A stretch of 64,000 nt of DNA from Strigops habroptila (taxonomy: Eukaryota > Chordata > Aves > Psittaciformes > Psittacidae): NCBI RefSeq assembly GCF_004027225.2, contig NC_044290.2, positions 9,192,906-9,256,905 on the forward strand. Direction: 5' to 3'. Of the stretch, positions 27,101-42,100 are shown piece by piece. Under the pieces are notes generated by a model. The model saw only the letters and a list, made by a program, of their open reading frames with translations, made no database searches and was not told the origin of the DNA. Position numbers and translations under genes: made by a program. Position 1 is the stretch's first letter; each line of letters begins with the position of its first letter.

Positions 27101-30100
27101 GTCATACCTGCAACTTGATCAGAATAGTACTAAAATAAGGTGGTTATGAAGTTAATAATGGCAGTATTACTCAAAATTCAACTACTAACTCATTGCAACC
27201 ATTACTACAAACCAGACTTCTGGTTTTGATGATAAAACCTGGTATACTGCAAAGAAATACTATCATTACTTCTATAAAGGCCCTTGCTCATGAAAAGCAA
27301 CTAATTCTACCTTACCCATTTACTCCTCTAGGCTACCAGTAACTTCCCGTTGGTTTTAAGAGGTTAGCATGGTTAAGTTCAACAAGTTCTCTCAGAAAAC
27401 AGCTCATTTCAGGAAGACTGCCCACGTACTACACATCAAAAAGTAACAGCTGAACACTGACAATCATTTGACTCTATGGAATATTCCATGCCTGTAGACT
27501 TGCATGTTAAAGAAAAATTATTGTTTAAGCCATGTTTCCTTTTAAATCAGGAAAGTTATCTACTAACAATACTAGGAATGGCAACACCTTTGTTATTGAT
27601 TGTGAACAAAAGCCACAAAAAAAGATAAAGGCGAATACCCAAATTCTAAGACGGAAGGGGAGATGAGAATGCAAGAATTCAGCTTTATACAGCAAGAGGA
27701 AAGAATAGGGTGAAACAAAATGCTTAACTAGAAAGGACAGGCCCTACTGAATTTTTCCCTGGCAAACGTCCAATGGAAGCAGGGAAAGCAAGACACTGGC
27801 AGAGCAGTAATTGTAAGGCTGCTCTGCTCCTTACAAACACGACTGCACAATATAATGCTGTTGCTAAGTTTATACTATAATTATTTCTTAACTCACTAAA
27901 AGGGGAACTTTAGCTTTTCATTTTGAGCCCCTAGCTCATTACACAACTATTTGCAGCACAGATATGCCATTTATACACCATCTTATATGACCTAGATATG
28001 CAACAATATGAACACTTTCTATAGTTCCATCATTCCATGAAGTAAGGCTGTGCAAGTAACCGTTTTGCCAGACAAGCAGCTCAGGCATAGAGCCTTGTAC
28101 GCCTTGCTTAAATTTTGACAGTGACCATCCAAGCATGTTCTTTTTCCACATTCTCCCCCCATTTAGCAAACCTGAAACCGCTGCAGCTATGCTAATGCCT
28201 CCAGGATACGTATGTATGTCACCTGAAAATTCCAAGCAACATCTCCCTTTTCCTTTCCCATCAGTTCTTTCTATTCTTGTGTTACAAGGTTCCATTGGAC
28301 TGAAAAGCAATTAGCTGTTATCTTCAATTTCCCTATATAATCAAGGAAAAGCCTGCAGTACCAGTAAAGGTCTGCTGTATTACAGGCCAAAAAAATCCAG
28401 ACCCATACTGTGAAGAATCAAAACACTAGACCACAAAGATTGTATTCTGCAGAACGCACCTAGAGCTAATCTTTCTATGTGCGATTCAAGTCCTACCCAT
28501 TAAAGAACTGTTCAGCTAATATTCTAGAAATGGACAATGAAGTTATCCAAGAGAATTTTATTTCTCTTTTACTTCATTTATATAGGGTTTTGAGCATAGA
28601 ATTTCTCTTGAACTAAAGGCTATCGCAATCTTAGTAACAGAAGTTTAGGAATTAGTGTTTTCTCTTGACAAAAGCACAGACAGAAAACGAAAAGGCAGAA
28701 GCTTGCTGTGATCCTTACACAAAACTCCTCTTTGCTCAGACTTCTTCCCAAGATTCAGGTGTGTGCCAGTGGAAGCCCTGGAATGCTCATAACCAACTCG
28801 CTAACAAAGAGCTACAGCAGAAATCATTCTATGCAATCCATTTGGCAAAACTGATTAAGATTTAAATTAATAATGAAAATATTTAAGCTAACTTCCCCTG
28901 AACCCCTTCTTGCATTGGCTAAAGGGACACTACTTTTATCCTCTGAGAGGCTATCACAAAACAAGATAGAAAGATGCAAGTTTACACAAGGACCGGTTCC
29001 CAGTGTTTTTCTCTGACAAGCCAGGCTTGATGCTGGACAGGTCTACTTTGTCTCCAGGGGACTCTGTTGAGTCACATACATCAAGTGAGGCCAAGCAAGG
29101 GAGAGAAGAATCACATGAACATTTCTTACCTCTTTCAGCCTCCTGCACTGCCAGGAACTATTCACTGGCAGGCTTTTGAGGCAAGTTTTCAGGCTGATAA
29201 AATTCACAACACAGAATATGCTAGAAACTTTCAAGTAAAGTAGTAATAAAGTAGATACACCCCTTCCTGAATTCCATGCTGATACAATTAGACACAAGAA
29301 TTCAGTCACCTGTTTAAAGTAACCTATTCAAACAAAGATCCAAACCCTTTTTAATTAATTGGAGAAAATTGAGCAGGTCTCGCTAAGAACATAAAGACCA
29401 TGACAAATTTTGCAGAAAAAAAGCTGAAATTGGGTTTTTTTGACCATCAAGGAAGATGTATGTAACTCAGGAATAACAATTTGTGTCTTTCTTCTGCTAA
29501 CCAGAAGTGGTTTCTGAAAACCAAACAGTGTTCATCTGCTTTCAAAAACATCTGACAAATCCAAAGCGTCTCAGTATTTCTAGAAAGAGAACCTGTTAGA
29601 ACACTGCAGCAGTTTACAAGGAGAATGCAAATCAAAGTCCTAAATTTCCTGGCTTGTTAAGTTGCAGAAACAACCTTCACAAGCAAAACAAATGCAACAG
29701 ACCCAGAGACATCATCCTAAGTTTGTAATAGCTTGAAACAAAAAACTCAGGAATTTATTTTCTCTTGACCACAAGATTTTTTTCAATCTCGTTGCTATTT
29801 GCTCCTGGGGATGTACGGGAGGAGATCTCCTCAGTGTCCACTTTTCTGTCTTTGTAAAACAGAAGAGGTGGAAAAGAGAAACAGAACCACAATGATGGGC
29901 TTAAACAAGGCTTATGCCCTCAGCAGGTGATGAGCATGGAAATAGAAGTATCAGCAAACAAGAAGAAATCTACAAAACCCTTTAAAAGATGGGAAAACCA
30001 GTCATACAAGGGATTTATAAGGAGAGAGAAGTAGTAAAAAGCCCTAAAAACCTCTCTGAAAAAAACAGAAAAATGCAAGAATTTAGGATTTCAGTTCTCT

Positions 30101-33100
30101 AAACTCCCTGGGCAAGATTTCAATTCAGTGTTTGTGCAGATTAGTTTTAGATCTATTACTTTCCTCCCATATATTTGATCACATGGTATTGGTGAATATA
30201 CTCTATTCATTTTAATAAACTTGATATGATAATATTAATGAATCTCAGGTTTTAGCATTTGGCAATTCTCCTTAAGTTAACCTTCAGTTATCCAAGATAC
30301 CAGGTGTAGTTTGATCTTGTTATATATATATTTATATACATGTGAAATGGTTGAGTTTGCAGGACAGCACGCTTACTGAACCTAAAGGACATTAAAACCA
30401 GAAAGTACAGAGTTTAATATCTATGTGAATTATTAAGAGTTATATTTCCCTGGAATTTAGTTATGTAGTAAATACTTTTGTGCCCTTATGAAGTGGCTTT
30501 GGCATGAAGCTTCAAGGCACATTATGCATAAATTTAATTATGCATAATTAAACGCATCAAAGTTCTATGAAAAGTCCAGTGGAATTGGCTGGTTCTGTAC
30601 ATCCCACACTGCTGCTGAAGAGAGCTGCTGCTGCTGCAGATCTACCAGAACAACTCACTATCTGTTTGCTTTTCCAATTCCATCAGGACGATTTGAAATT
30701 TCTTTAATCCAAACCACATACTTGAGGAAGAACTTGTTTTGGAAGCATGCAGAGGTACATTTACACTAGCAGAAGGCACGATATCTGATGGCAGCAAGAA
30801 GGATAGGGACTAGCAGGGGAAGAATTTTTCAACCTTGATGATCCACATGAGAATACAAAAGTAAGTCAGGAAACAATGGCTGAACTGCATTTCTTGCCTT
30901 CGTAAACATAAAAATACTTTTCTATTTACATTTTGAACTATTTTGGTCACTAACAAAACCTCAGTAAAATGGAAAATCCAATAAAAATTTTCCTTTTGCT
31001 GTATTGTTTACAGTTCTCATCTATTTTGATTTGAAATGGAACACTGATGTCTCTTTGAATAAATCCCAAGTAAGATACAAAACTTATATTCATAAAACTT
31101 GAAACAAGTAATTTGCCCACTGAATTCCTAACAGGAACGCAAAGTCATTGAAAAAACTGCATGTAACTTTTGAAGATATCTTTTCTAGTGCAGTTAAAAC
31201 TACTACCAACATGCCAAAGAACTTTCACACATGCAGATTTCAAAGGAACAAGAAGCACCTGCACAATTTATTTCAGTTTAAAATACGTTGAAGTACTGCC
31301 TGTATCAAAACCTCCTGAGCATCAGGTATTACTCTTCATTAAGAAGAAAACATTGTTTCATAGATCAGGTTTAGTCAAAAATAATTACCAACCTGTCTAC
31401 CTACTGGGGGCCTATTTATCTTAAAATAAGCTCCAGAGTGAGTGACACTGGATTTTTTAACGCTAATTCCTAGACCTCTAATGGCAAGCAGAATATAATT
31501 GTTCTGCCAGTACAGTAGAGCAGTGAAAAAACCCCATCTTTAGAACAACCTTTTCCTCAAAGAGTTCGAAAGAGATAAAAACCATGCACTATAAGACTGT
31601 AAGTTATTAAAACACAAGTAACTAGAACAAAAAGAGTATCAGTTACATATCTTTCACAACCAAGCTTTTTGCAAAAATCAAACTTTCAATTCACTTTCTG
31701 GAAATGGAAGGTAGACAATTATATTTGAAGCAATGGAAGAACTGGGATTTCAACAGCTTCATGCTGACCATCACATCCTGCTGAACCATCTGAATGATAC
31801 ACCACACTGTAGAGCATGTGATTGAGTACAAAGAAAAGGTAAGAGTAGAAAAGATTCCCTGCACCTTTTAAAAAATTACTTGATACTACTGTGGCATTTA
31901 TAACCCAGAGAAACTAAAAATAATCAAACATGGATTCTTTCTTCACAAGCGTAAAAGAATACACAGGAAACAACAAGTGGTGATAATTAATCCTTAAAGC
32001 ACCATTAGAGAAATTCACCATCAGAGAAAGAGCACTGTATTTTAAAGGACTAAAATGAGTACTTAGAAGTGTCTTGTTTGTAAGATGTAACACCATCAAC
32101 AGTCATCACAACCCCTTTTAAAGACACTGGTTAATATCTTGACATTCACTGAGAAACATTTTGTGTGCAATTCTGTTGAAGTACTCAGCGGTGGCTTATT
32201 TTCTCCATAATGCTGAATGGAAAATTGTATTTCAAGAGATCTAGTAAAATGCCTTTGTTTTTCTTAAATTACAATACTATTGATTTCACTTAAATACTGT
32301 TTCTTTGCTACTATGAGAACAATTACATAAGAACAGTCTTTTATAAGAAAAAAAAGTCTTTAGCAATTTTCCTGTGAAAAATGTAGAATACTCTTGTAAT
32401 TTCAGATTCAACTCTTCAGGTAAAAAAAATAGGACACAATGCCCTCACTAACAAGGGTCTGATTATTATTAATGTTTTGAGATACATTAGTATCTCAAAG
32501 CCAACCAGTAACAAGAAACTTAAATATACAAAGTAGATTGCTTAAAGACAGGCATTTCTTACTATTTTGACTTTCTTTACACTTACAGAAGTGTTCACAT
32601 ACAATATTTTCTGCATTTCTATTTAAGAAATATGCTGAATACATTCAAGTACCTCTGAAAGTCTTAGCTTCAAAGGCAGACCATCAAACCAGTAACAGTA
32701 TCTAACAGCCAAATACTATCTAAGCAGGTGAAAGTATACAAAACTCGTGTCCTATACACCATGTGATCACAAAGAGAGTTAAACTACTTTTCAGTAACTT
32801 TTACAAGAAACTGGAGAGTTCCTATCAAAATTCCCTTTCTTTTCCTCACATTCATGTGTTTTAGGCATATTAATATTAAGCCAGAGGCCCTGGGGTTTTC
32901 CCCTTTTTATATACAGAGCATGAGAATACTTATTCTGGAGAAAACTGATGGATTATTTACATGGGAATATTTACATAGAAATTTTCTTACAAAACAGCAA
33001 GCAATGGTCTTATCTAATGAAAGAACAATTTTAAGATGGCAACAGCAACTTACAGCATATATTAAAAACCCATTCAATGCAATATTATTATTCAGAAAAT

Positions 33101-36100
33101 ACTCAATGATTCCTTTACTTACATAATGATTCTTCTGTTCAGGAACCAGTATTTTCGTCTATGCCTGTCATATCCAATAGGTTCATGTCGAATGTATGGT
33201 TTATTTTTTTGGATTTCAGCAACACAGTCAGTTACTCCAGGCACCTTATGTGCTACGCAGACCTCACACTGCCATTCATCTTCTGGTACCTCTTCAAGAG
33301 GTGGTTTCACACACTCCAAATGGTACACAGCTGAACAAGTTTCACAGCAAAGCAAATCCCCAAGTTTGTGACAAACCCTACAATGATCATCATACTGAAT
33401 AACACCTTCTGACATTAACTCTTCACGTGCAATGTTTGTTGTAAGAAACTGATCCACTAAGAACTGCAGAACTTTGATTTTATTCTCTACTGGTCCATAA
33501 GGATAGTCCTCTGTCTCTTGGAAAGGAAGAACATGATGGTATTCCTTGTCACTCTCACAATATACCCGCAGAACCTCTGGCCACGTCATTCCATCTATGA
33601 AATACAAAGTGGAATTAACGCTATCTTTGAGGTCAGCAGGTCCAAAGGTAGTATTTGAAGTGTCTTCTTCACGTAAAACTGCTTTTAAAAGCACTATATG
33701 CATCTCTGCCATAAGTGTGCACTGCTCTTGACTTACCAGAGCAGCACAGAAGTCCTCAAAACGAAAAGGAGAGAGGCGTAAAACAGTGCCAAAGTTCCTT
33801 AGTACCTCATAGATGGCAATAACATTCATTATATGCTCACTAGGCACCATTAAGTCCTCTGAGGATTTAGGAAACTCCAAGGGTGGGATATCTTTTTCTT
33901 CCAATATTGGAGAACGAGGACGATGCACTCTTTGTCTTCTCCTACCTGGAATAAAAAACAACAATAAGAATCTTGCCATTCACTGGTCAACATGTTTAAA
34001 CATCTATGAACAATGACTGTGTCAAACTTTCCAAACCATTGCAAATTAAGGATTCACATCTTTAGTTACATGTGATGATTCACCTAATAATCTTATGCTT
34101 TAATTCACAGTATGAAAATAAAATACACAAGATAGCTGAAGTTTAGCTTTAAACACTTAGAGCAGCTGCGTTTCCCATGTAATCTGATGAATCTTTGAAA
34201 GGACACCTAGAATTTTGTTTAAATTAGCTAAAAAAGACATTTCCCTCAGCCAAAATATTAATATAGAAATTTTTCTCGGTTTTATTCATGACTAGTTTAT
34301 CATTCCTTCCTGGAATTTTAACTTTAAACTTAAAGCATCGAGCTTCAGACAACAGATATTTTGTATTTAAATACTGCAAGCTATTTTCCTGCCCAGTGAT
34401 TGCACACAGAGAGATCATTTCAAGCAGATGTCTTAGGACATCAATTTCAACTGAATTAGAACACAAAACAGAACCTAAATCACTTTCTCCACTGCTTTCT
34501 AACTAGAATATTTATCCTGGATGCCTACAAGCCAGAAACAAAAGTTAAATGTGATATTATATGAAAATGATTCAGGAACTCCCAATCTTTCAAAACAAAG
34601 CACACAAAAAACCGCCCCCCGCATGCTTCAATAAGCCAGGAGATATCTCCACAGAATGAGGAGGAGGCGGATTTATGGAAGGACAAAGCCTAACACAAAA
34701 AGCTTGTCTGAAGAGGTGTTTCACTACCTAAAAGAAAAGATACTGAGCATAATTAATTCAGACTCAGATGCTAATTCAGATGAGATGCTACACCTTCTTC
34801 CATTTAATTCCACTATCCTTGATGCCAAGCAGAAGGGAAAACAAAAGAGGAAATTTTCTGTACATGGCACTACCAGACAGATGAAATATTTCAATCTTCT
34901 ACTGATATAAAGTATCCAGCTACATGCAACTATTTTGCAGTTATCAGTTAAAGTATTAGTATGCAATCAAGTTTAGGCAATCTCATAAACTAATCATAAA
35001 ACCATCTTCTTGATTTAAAACCAAGTTTCAGTCATCTTGGATGTTACCAAGAAGAGGAAATGGTTCTCTGTGGCATTTGTTCAAGCCACCCTACTCCCTC
35101 CAATACTCCCACAGATACAGGAAATAAGTCTAACTGGGGGCAAGACCTGCTAAGGCAGGCAGATACTCAAAGACAGATCCTGTTGAATCTAAATACACCA
35201 TCATTAAACTTTAATGCATTGAAAAGAAAAAAGTTACCTAAAAGAAAAGCTACCTTTTAGAAACATCTTGATGCATAATAGCCAGTTTGCAGAACGATTC
35301 CAGAAGATAAATAAATCTATCATTGAGCTAGATTGGCAAGATGACACCATATACATCTCTCCCTCTCCAACTTTAAAGAATGAAATCTTACACAACAAAT
35401 TAGACACTCTAAAGCAATATAGAAGATGAACTGCCAGATGTTTCCATTACAGAAGTAATGGGTCAACATCATCTGTGTATAAAAATAAATTTCCAAGTTT
35501 AGTGAAGTTCGAGTTCTGCCTGTGGAAAATGAAGGAATGCTTGTATGACTGTCTTCCAAGATGCTGCTGCACAAATCAGTGGAAAATGTTTAATCATGGC
35601 AAACACACAAAAACACAGGAGTTTCACAGCCAGACACAAAGCAAGAAACAGCTAGATTAAACCCAACTTTTCTATCACCATGATCCAAAATCATATATGC
35701 ATAAACCAGAGTTGGTTTAATTAAAAGACTCCAGAGCAAAACACACAACTGCACACTCTGATTAAACTGCGTTAGGGTCCTGGAGCTTCCTTCAGTATTG
35801 CAGGACGGTGTAGGACCAGTCCTAGAAGCTTATCATGCAATACAACAGCAACACAAAATGGATATCTGAAATCACTGATGGTCTTCACAGAGTCCAAATA
35901 TCACACAAAGTGGCAGAGCTATAAAATCGGATTTTTTTCAGTGTTTGCCACTGTAGCAGCAGAAAAACGTCTGACGCACTTAAAGCCATGAAAGAAAGAG
36001 CCTTTCAAGAAAGCATGCAGCAAGAATGACACCCTGGTTTACCCAAATTAATCAGAAGTGACATAGCCCCTCAGTAATTTCAGGCAAAGATAAACTAGAA

Positions 36101-39100
36101 TGAAGGAACACTGCTCAAAGCAGCAGACTCCTTATTTCCTCTCTGTTGTTGAGATTTTCTACTCCAAGAACAAAAATGTTATTGTCCTATGTATTGTTTT
36201 TATCCTTCATTTAAAGAAATCCCAAACAAACACCTGACTTCCCCTATACTATCTTTGTTGATGTCTCTTTCACAACACTGGTATATTTCTTACATCAAAT
36301 TAACAGGAGAAGCACAAAAAGGAACCTTAAATCAGGCATTCCTAATATTTTCTGAAAAAGTTTAAGCCCTCTAACACCTCATTTTACAGAGGAAGCATAT
36401 TGGTACAACTAGAGGTCTAGAATAAATGTGTTATTGGGACACAAAGTATCTCATACCACCATAATAAAGAATTGATTTTTGGTGCAAGTACAGTGCAACG
36501 GTGTGGTTGCATTACTCACACCACTCTTCATCTTCTATCCAAATCGATTTACATATTTTCATGTTTGCTTCGGTATACAGCCAGAAATTTCTGAAGTGTA
36601 AAACCAATAGTTTAGACACTAAGGAAAAATATATTGCATTGTAAAATGTATGCTCATTTGTCCACTGCTCTGTGTTATGCCTCATGGTACGCAGCCCAGT
36701 TACTGTATCGTACCACTCAACACTGCCAACCCATACTGTAAATCACACACCACATCTCAAGAGCTCGAATCATTTCTCTTTTTGGACACTGAGCTGCTTC
36801 GAACAACTCTGCACTGCATCTAATCCGTTTCCCAGAGCTAAACAAAAAGAAAGTATTCAAAGATGTAAGAAATGGTACCCAGACATATTTCCTTGAGTGG
36901 CTTGGTGGCATGGTATTTAAAATCTTTCTATGTTTCTTTATTTCAAATTTCACTTCCAATTTGTTATTGATTTTTGCTGTATCCAGCTTGAACAGAACTT
37001 GAAGCCAAGAAGAGAATCACAAAGTGTGATTTGGAAATTCACAAGTTCCAAGCTAATTTGTGCTTAAACATATTCCTGTTCGATGCATCAAGTGCAATCT
37101 CAAGAAACGCTCCAAACAACTTTGAAAAACAAACCCAAAACCCCAAACCAACAAAACCAAGCAGTCTAATCTCCAGTGAAAAATATGGACATTCTCTGCC
37201 AAGGAGCTCATAAAACTTGAAGTACTCTAAGTGGCTATTGAACTTAAATTACAAGCGTGGACCAATGGAATAAGATATAACCATAACAAAGTCCTACAGT
37301 CTCTGTTTTGGGCCGAAATGTTTGTATTCTGCTGGTTGGGTGGATAACCCTCTCCCTCGCAACTAGCCCAGACAGCTGAAGAAAGGTGGTTTGGAATTCC
37401 AAATAAGGACTCCAGGCTTCTTTGTGATTCTGCTAATAACAACTTCCTCATTGCCAGTTATCTGCAGTGTGCTGACAACCTGCACAGCTCACGCTACTTA
37501 GAAGCAGACTGAACTTCTGTGAAGCTCACAGTTCATGTTTACTCAACTGTTCTTCATACACACCCTCAAATTTTGAAAACCAGTTTTCCTACAATAAACA
37601 TATCCAACTTTCCAAGCTTTTCACTTTCAAGGAAAATCTTCTCCTTTCCACAAGGCAACACATCCAGTGCTTGAATTTGGTATTCACTGGCAAACACACC
37701 CTCCAAAACAAAACCATACCCCAGTACCTTAACATGCATTTAAAATAATATATGGAAGTGAAATAGCATAACAAATTCAGTGCAATGACCACACTGTGGA
37801 GGCAACAGAATTACATTGTTGCTCTTTTCTTAACTTTGTATTACTACATCACCTACTGCCATTAATATTTTTCAATTTATTTTGGTATAAATAACTTTGG
37901 ATAAATCACTTTTATGATTTGCCCTGGACAATTTCCCATTTGTGGAAATCTCATAGCAGCAGGTTTTTTTGTTTTAAGTAGAAAATGCAACTACTTCTGT
38001 ATTACTTTGTCTAAAACAAAGTAACATCAAGAGGATTCCAGAGCAAGTGTTCCAACAGCAGGTACTTCACCTTTAAGCACCTCCACCTGACTAGACTTCA
38101 AACTGAATCTAGATGCACCTACTCTCAATTAAAGAAAGTCAATTTACTCACACTGAAGATCCCCCAAATGGATTCTAGCTTTATTACATGTGAATTGTAT
38201 ACTTCTAAGATCATTTCTGCATATTAACCAAATCCCTGAACCAAATTCCACCTTCAGGTTTGAGCCATTACAAAGAAAGAAAAAGTCCACTTCTACACCA
38301 TTCAAACTCTATAGCTTTATTTGGAAGGAGAAACTGATCTGCAAATAGCCTCCTGCTGCCATGATTGGACTATTTACAGGATCCAGATCATCTTGAGCAT
38401 CTCAGCATTATACTTCTGTCTAGCATAAACTTCTTTTAAATAGCATTCCTTCACTAGTTGTCTCCAAAAGGGATAAGCCTGCAATGGCTGCCTGTCCCTA
38501 TTTTGAATTCTCTAGTTGAAGAGCTGCCTGTAATTAAGATTAAAGAGTAAACAATTTTATTCACATGGCACATTTAATTATAGATATTGATAATTACAGT
38601 CTACACTTACTATAATCTATTAAAATAATTTATATTACAAATATTTAAGCAACACACTAATGATATTTGCAATAAAGTTATTGAAGTAACAGGCTCAGCA
38701 TCCAAACCAAGAATTTAGTGAAGCACCTCAAAAAAACTATCCCTTGCTTTTTTCCTTTTTAATTTCCATCTATTCAACCTGTTCAGTTCAAACGCTGAAC
38801 CTCTCGAAATTTAGAAATGGAGTTTAAAAGGACCGAAAACTTATCTCCATTTTCACTGACAGACTGAAAGAAGAAAAGGGAAAGTCACACCCATTCTTCA
38901 ACTCTTTACCACAGGAGAATATGGAACTTAAAAATATTTTAACCATCTTTAATATATCTTCTTCTTTATGTAGTTATAGTTTTAAAACTACATATTTATG
39001 CGGTTTAGTTTTAAAACAGAGTATCTAAAACAACTATTTACATAATTGTCCAGAATACAGAAAAGGTTATACCATGACTAAATATGAATTTCATGCTTTG

Positions 39101-42100
39101 TGCTCTAGTTGTATTCCCATTACCATACACATGTATCCTAACAGAAAGGACAAAAAAACCAGTTTTGCCTTGTTTCACTTATGTTACATATCCCTTCACT
39201 CCAGATGTACAGTGCTAGTAAACACAGCCTTTCAGCCCAACATATTTCAAGTAATGGACTGGTGGATGGAGGTCCTACGTAATAAATACTCTGCCAGAAC
39301 CAGTCTTGTTTAAACAGGGAGACAGTGGTAGCTACACTGGTATGACCTGAAAAATAAACACTGGTTCCTTGATTAGAAAGCTCACAACTGGTGTCATTTC
39401 TCCTTTCTAAAAACTTTCCCTTCCTCGTGATTTCTCAGCATTTGGGCACTAAGAGTCCAGCTTAGAGTTCCCGTTCACAGCTGCAGAGGATAAGATAAAT
39501 TTGATGGAGTATAGGGGAGAGAAAAGACAGACCGAGGAGTTTCAGGTATTTTGGTTGCCTGTCACAGGAGAGGGGAGAAATTATAGTATAAACCCCCAAC
39601 AGGCAAACTCCACAAAACTGATGCCAGCAAGTGAAAAAACTTCACATTTTCCCCAGTAAGAGATTAATTTTTGCTTTCAAGTTCATCAAGTCAAACTACA
39701 CTAACACAGAGGTCCACCATTAGTAAAACAGAAGTGGGTTGGTTCTGTTTTCCAGATCATGAATCACTATAGAAACTTCTCAAGGTAAAGACCAATTGGC
39801 AATTATATGATGTCATGGAAGCATGAGTACTCCTTACAGAAAATGTCCTCTCCTATGTTTTCCTTCCTCCTGGAAATTTTGCCTTTTAACCACCTTCCTA
39901 AACTCACCAAGACTGTCCTATTTTTGGTTGGTTTTAATAAACATACAAGAACCAGACATTTGCTATTCACCAGGCAAGTTTCAAATGAGAATGTACAGCA
40001 ATGCACAAGTTCTCGTCAGATATCACTGAGAAAACTGAAACCAGTTGATGAAAACACATTAGAGAACTTTTTATGTGTCTTCTTTTCCTTTCTTTTCTTT
40101 TTCCCCCACAGCAGAATGCATGAACTGGATATAGCTTCTTGTTTGTCACAGCAATACCCAAACTGGTTCCTTAATTAAAAGCCAACCTCTTGGGAGAACA
40201 TTTGTTCAGCTTACACCAAAGAAGAAAAAGCAGTAAAATGAATCAGTTTAACAGGAAATAAGAATATATTATGAAAAGCAGTGCCAAACCTGAAAAATCT
40301 ACATCTTTTTCTTGGGATAGGACAAAATTAAAGGGTTTGACTTATATGAAACACTTTTTTGCCTTTTAAAAACGCCAACATGACAAGCAACATGTTTCTA
40401 ACATTCACAAGTCTAACAATCTCTGAAATAGTAAGATGCATTTGTAACTACTTGTAAGTGCAGCTCCAATTAGAGTTTTGCTCTGCAATAGCCATATCTA
40501 GCCCAAACCTATTTAATTTGCCTTGAAAAGTTAAAAAAAACCAAACAACTGTAAACCAAATAACCAGATAAAATCTAACCCAACATTAAAAATGAGACTT
40601 TCCAAGCACCACAAAAGCTTTGGAAGTTGAAGGAAAAAAGTAAAAATAACCAGTTACTAGACTAGATCCTGAGAGCACCCATATCACAGAAACTCTCAAC
40701 ACATGCTCCTAAGTTTGACTACTGCCTTGCACTGTACCAAACCAGGTCTTTATGTTCATTAACAACTGGTTTAAAACTTTAGGCTGTTTATTGTTTACTT
40801 TGTACATCTGGCTGTAGTACACTTCTAAATCAATTTTACACTAAGAGTTTCATTTCTCAGCATCATGGCCACCAGTACGCCAGGAATACAAGCCCCCTAT
40901 ATTCTAAGGCATTATTTTAACATTTGGATGACTAATGCGAGACAAGAAGCAGATGAGACCCCACACTCTCATTCTGAGAAGTACCTGGAGGGACAACCCT
41001 TTTGTGCCCAAAGCCCAGGAGGAAAAAAGGTAGCACTAACATACCGATCTTCAGGAACATTCTGACAGACAATTTCTTAGTTGGGACACACTCAGGATAA
41101 GCTGTAATTAATTTCAGAAGTTAGTAAGCTCTGAGAGCCAGCCCCAGTCTACTAAAATCCGCATTAATTCACCGTACACCAGTTCTATGCAATACAATGG
41201 TTAGCTATGGAATTTTACTGCAGACCTACAAAAGAAAGTTTGCACAATATACCCATCAAAATATTCTACCTTTCACAACACACAAACTTTGATAATAGCA
41301 CAGTATTTGCTGCATAGAGCTTCCTAAAAAGATGACTGAAGTAACAAACACTCTCTTCAGATAAACTAGAAATTTGCATGTCAATACAACAGAATCAGCC
41401 ACCAATTCACTCCTTCTACACCATTTCTTTGCTAGGACTCCTCTTCCACATATTTCATGACTGGAATGATGAACTAGTGATAGTTCCTCTAGAGTAAAAT
41501 CAAAGTTCAGATTACTACATGGTAAAATAAGAGCATGCTAGATTTAGAGAACAGGGTACCCTAGGTGAGATGGTTGGGAGGCTGGTAAATCTTCTCACAT
41601 GACAAAAGAGGCTGCATATCTTACTGTTATATCTCATGTCTCCACTTAAACTATTTTTCAAGAGCATGAAAACAGGTTAAGATATAAAATTACTACAGAC
41701 ACAAAACACAGCACCTCGTTTCCAGTTTTCGTTCACAATGAAGATAAAAGCACACTAGTGAAGTAATTGGTTAAGAGAAGTGATGAACAATCACTGCAAA
41801 TGCTTAAACTAGCAAAAGCTATCTAAAAAAGTATATTTAAAGACAAATATTTTGGCTCAGAACTCCACTGCTTTGCATTTGCTTGTTAGATAGACTGCAG
41901 CCAAAATCTAGATGTACAGCTCTTCCTAAAACTAGTTTTTCTGGGTTTTGACATAGAAAATCAAGAAACAGAAAATGAAGGACTTGTAGGCTTGTTGATT
42001 AAGGCCTCCTTTTAAAATGCTGCAGCATATGGAAAATACTTGATACATATAATTGTGACAAGCCTAAAGTAGAGCTTGCAGTGGACAGGTAATGGCAAAA

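Noticed and set aside
32476..32499. Hairpin with 10-bp arms and 4-nt loop
   Set aside because: An inverted repeat of this size is expected about once by chance in a window of this length.
34656..34910. An 84-codon plus-strand open frame in BPTF intron 1
   Set aside because: The product resembles no family I know, and its length is within chance expectation for AT-rich intron.
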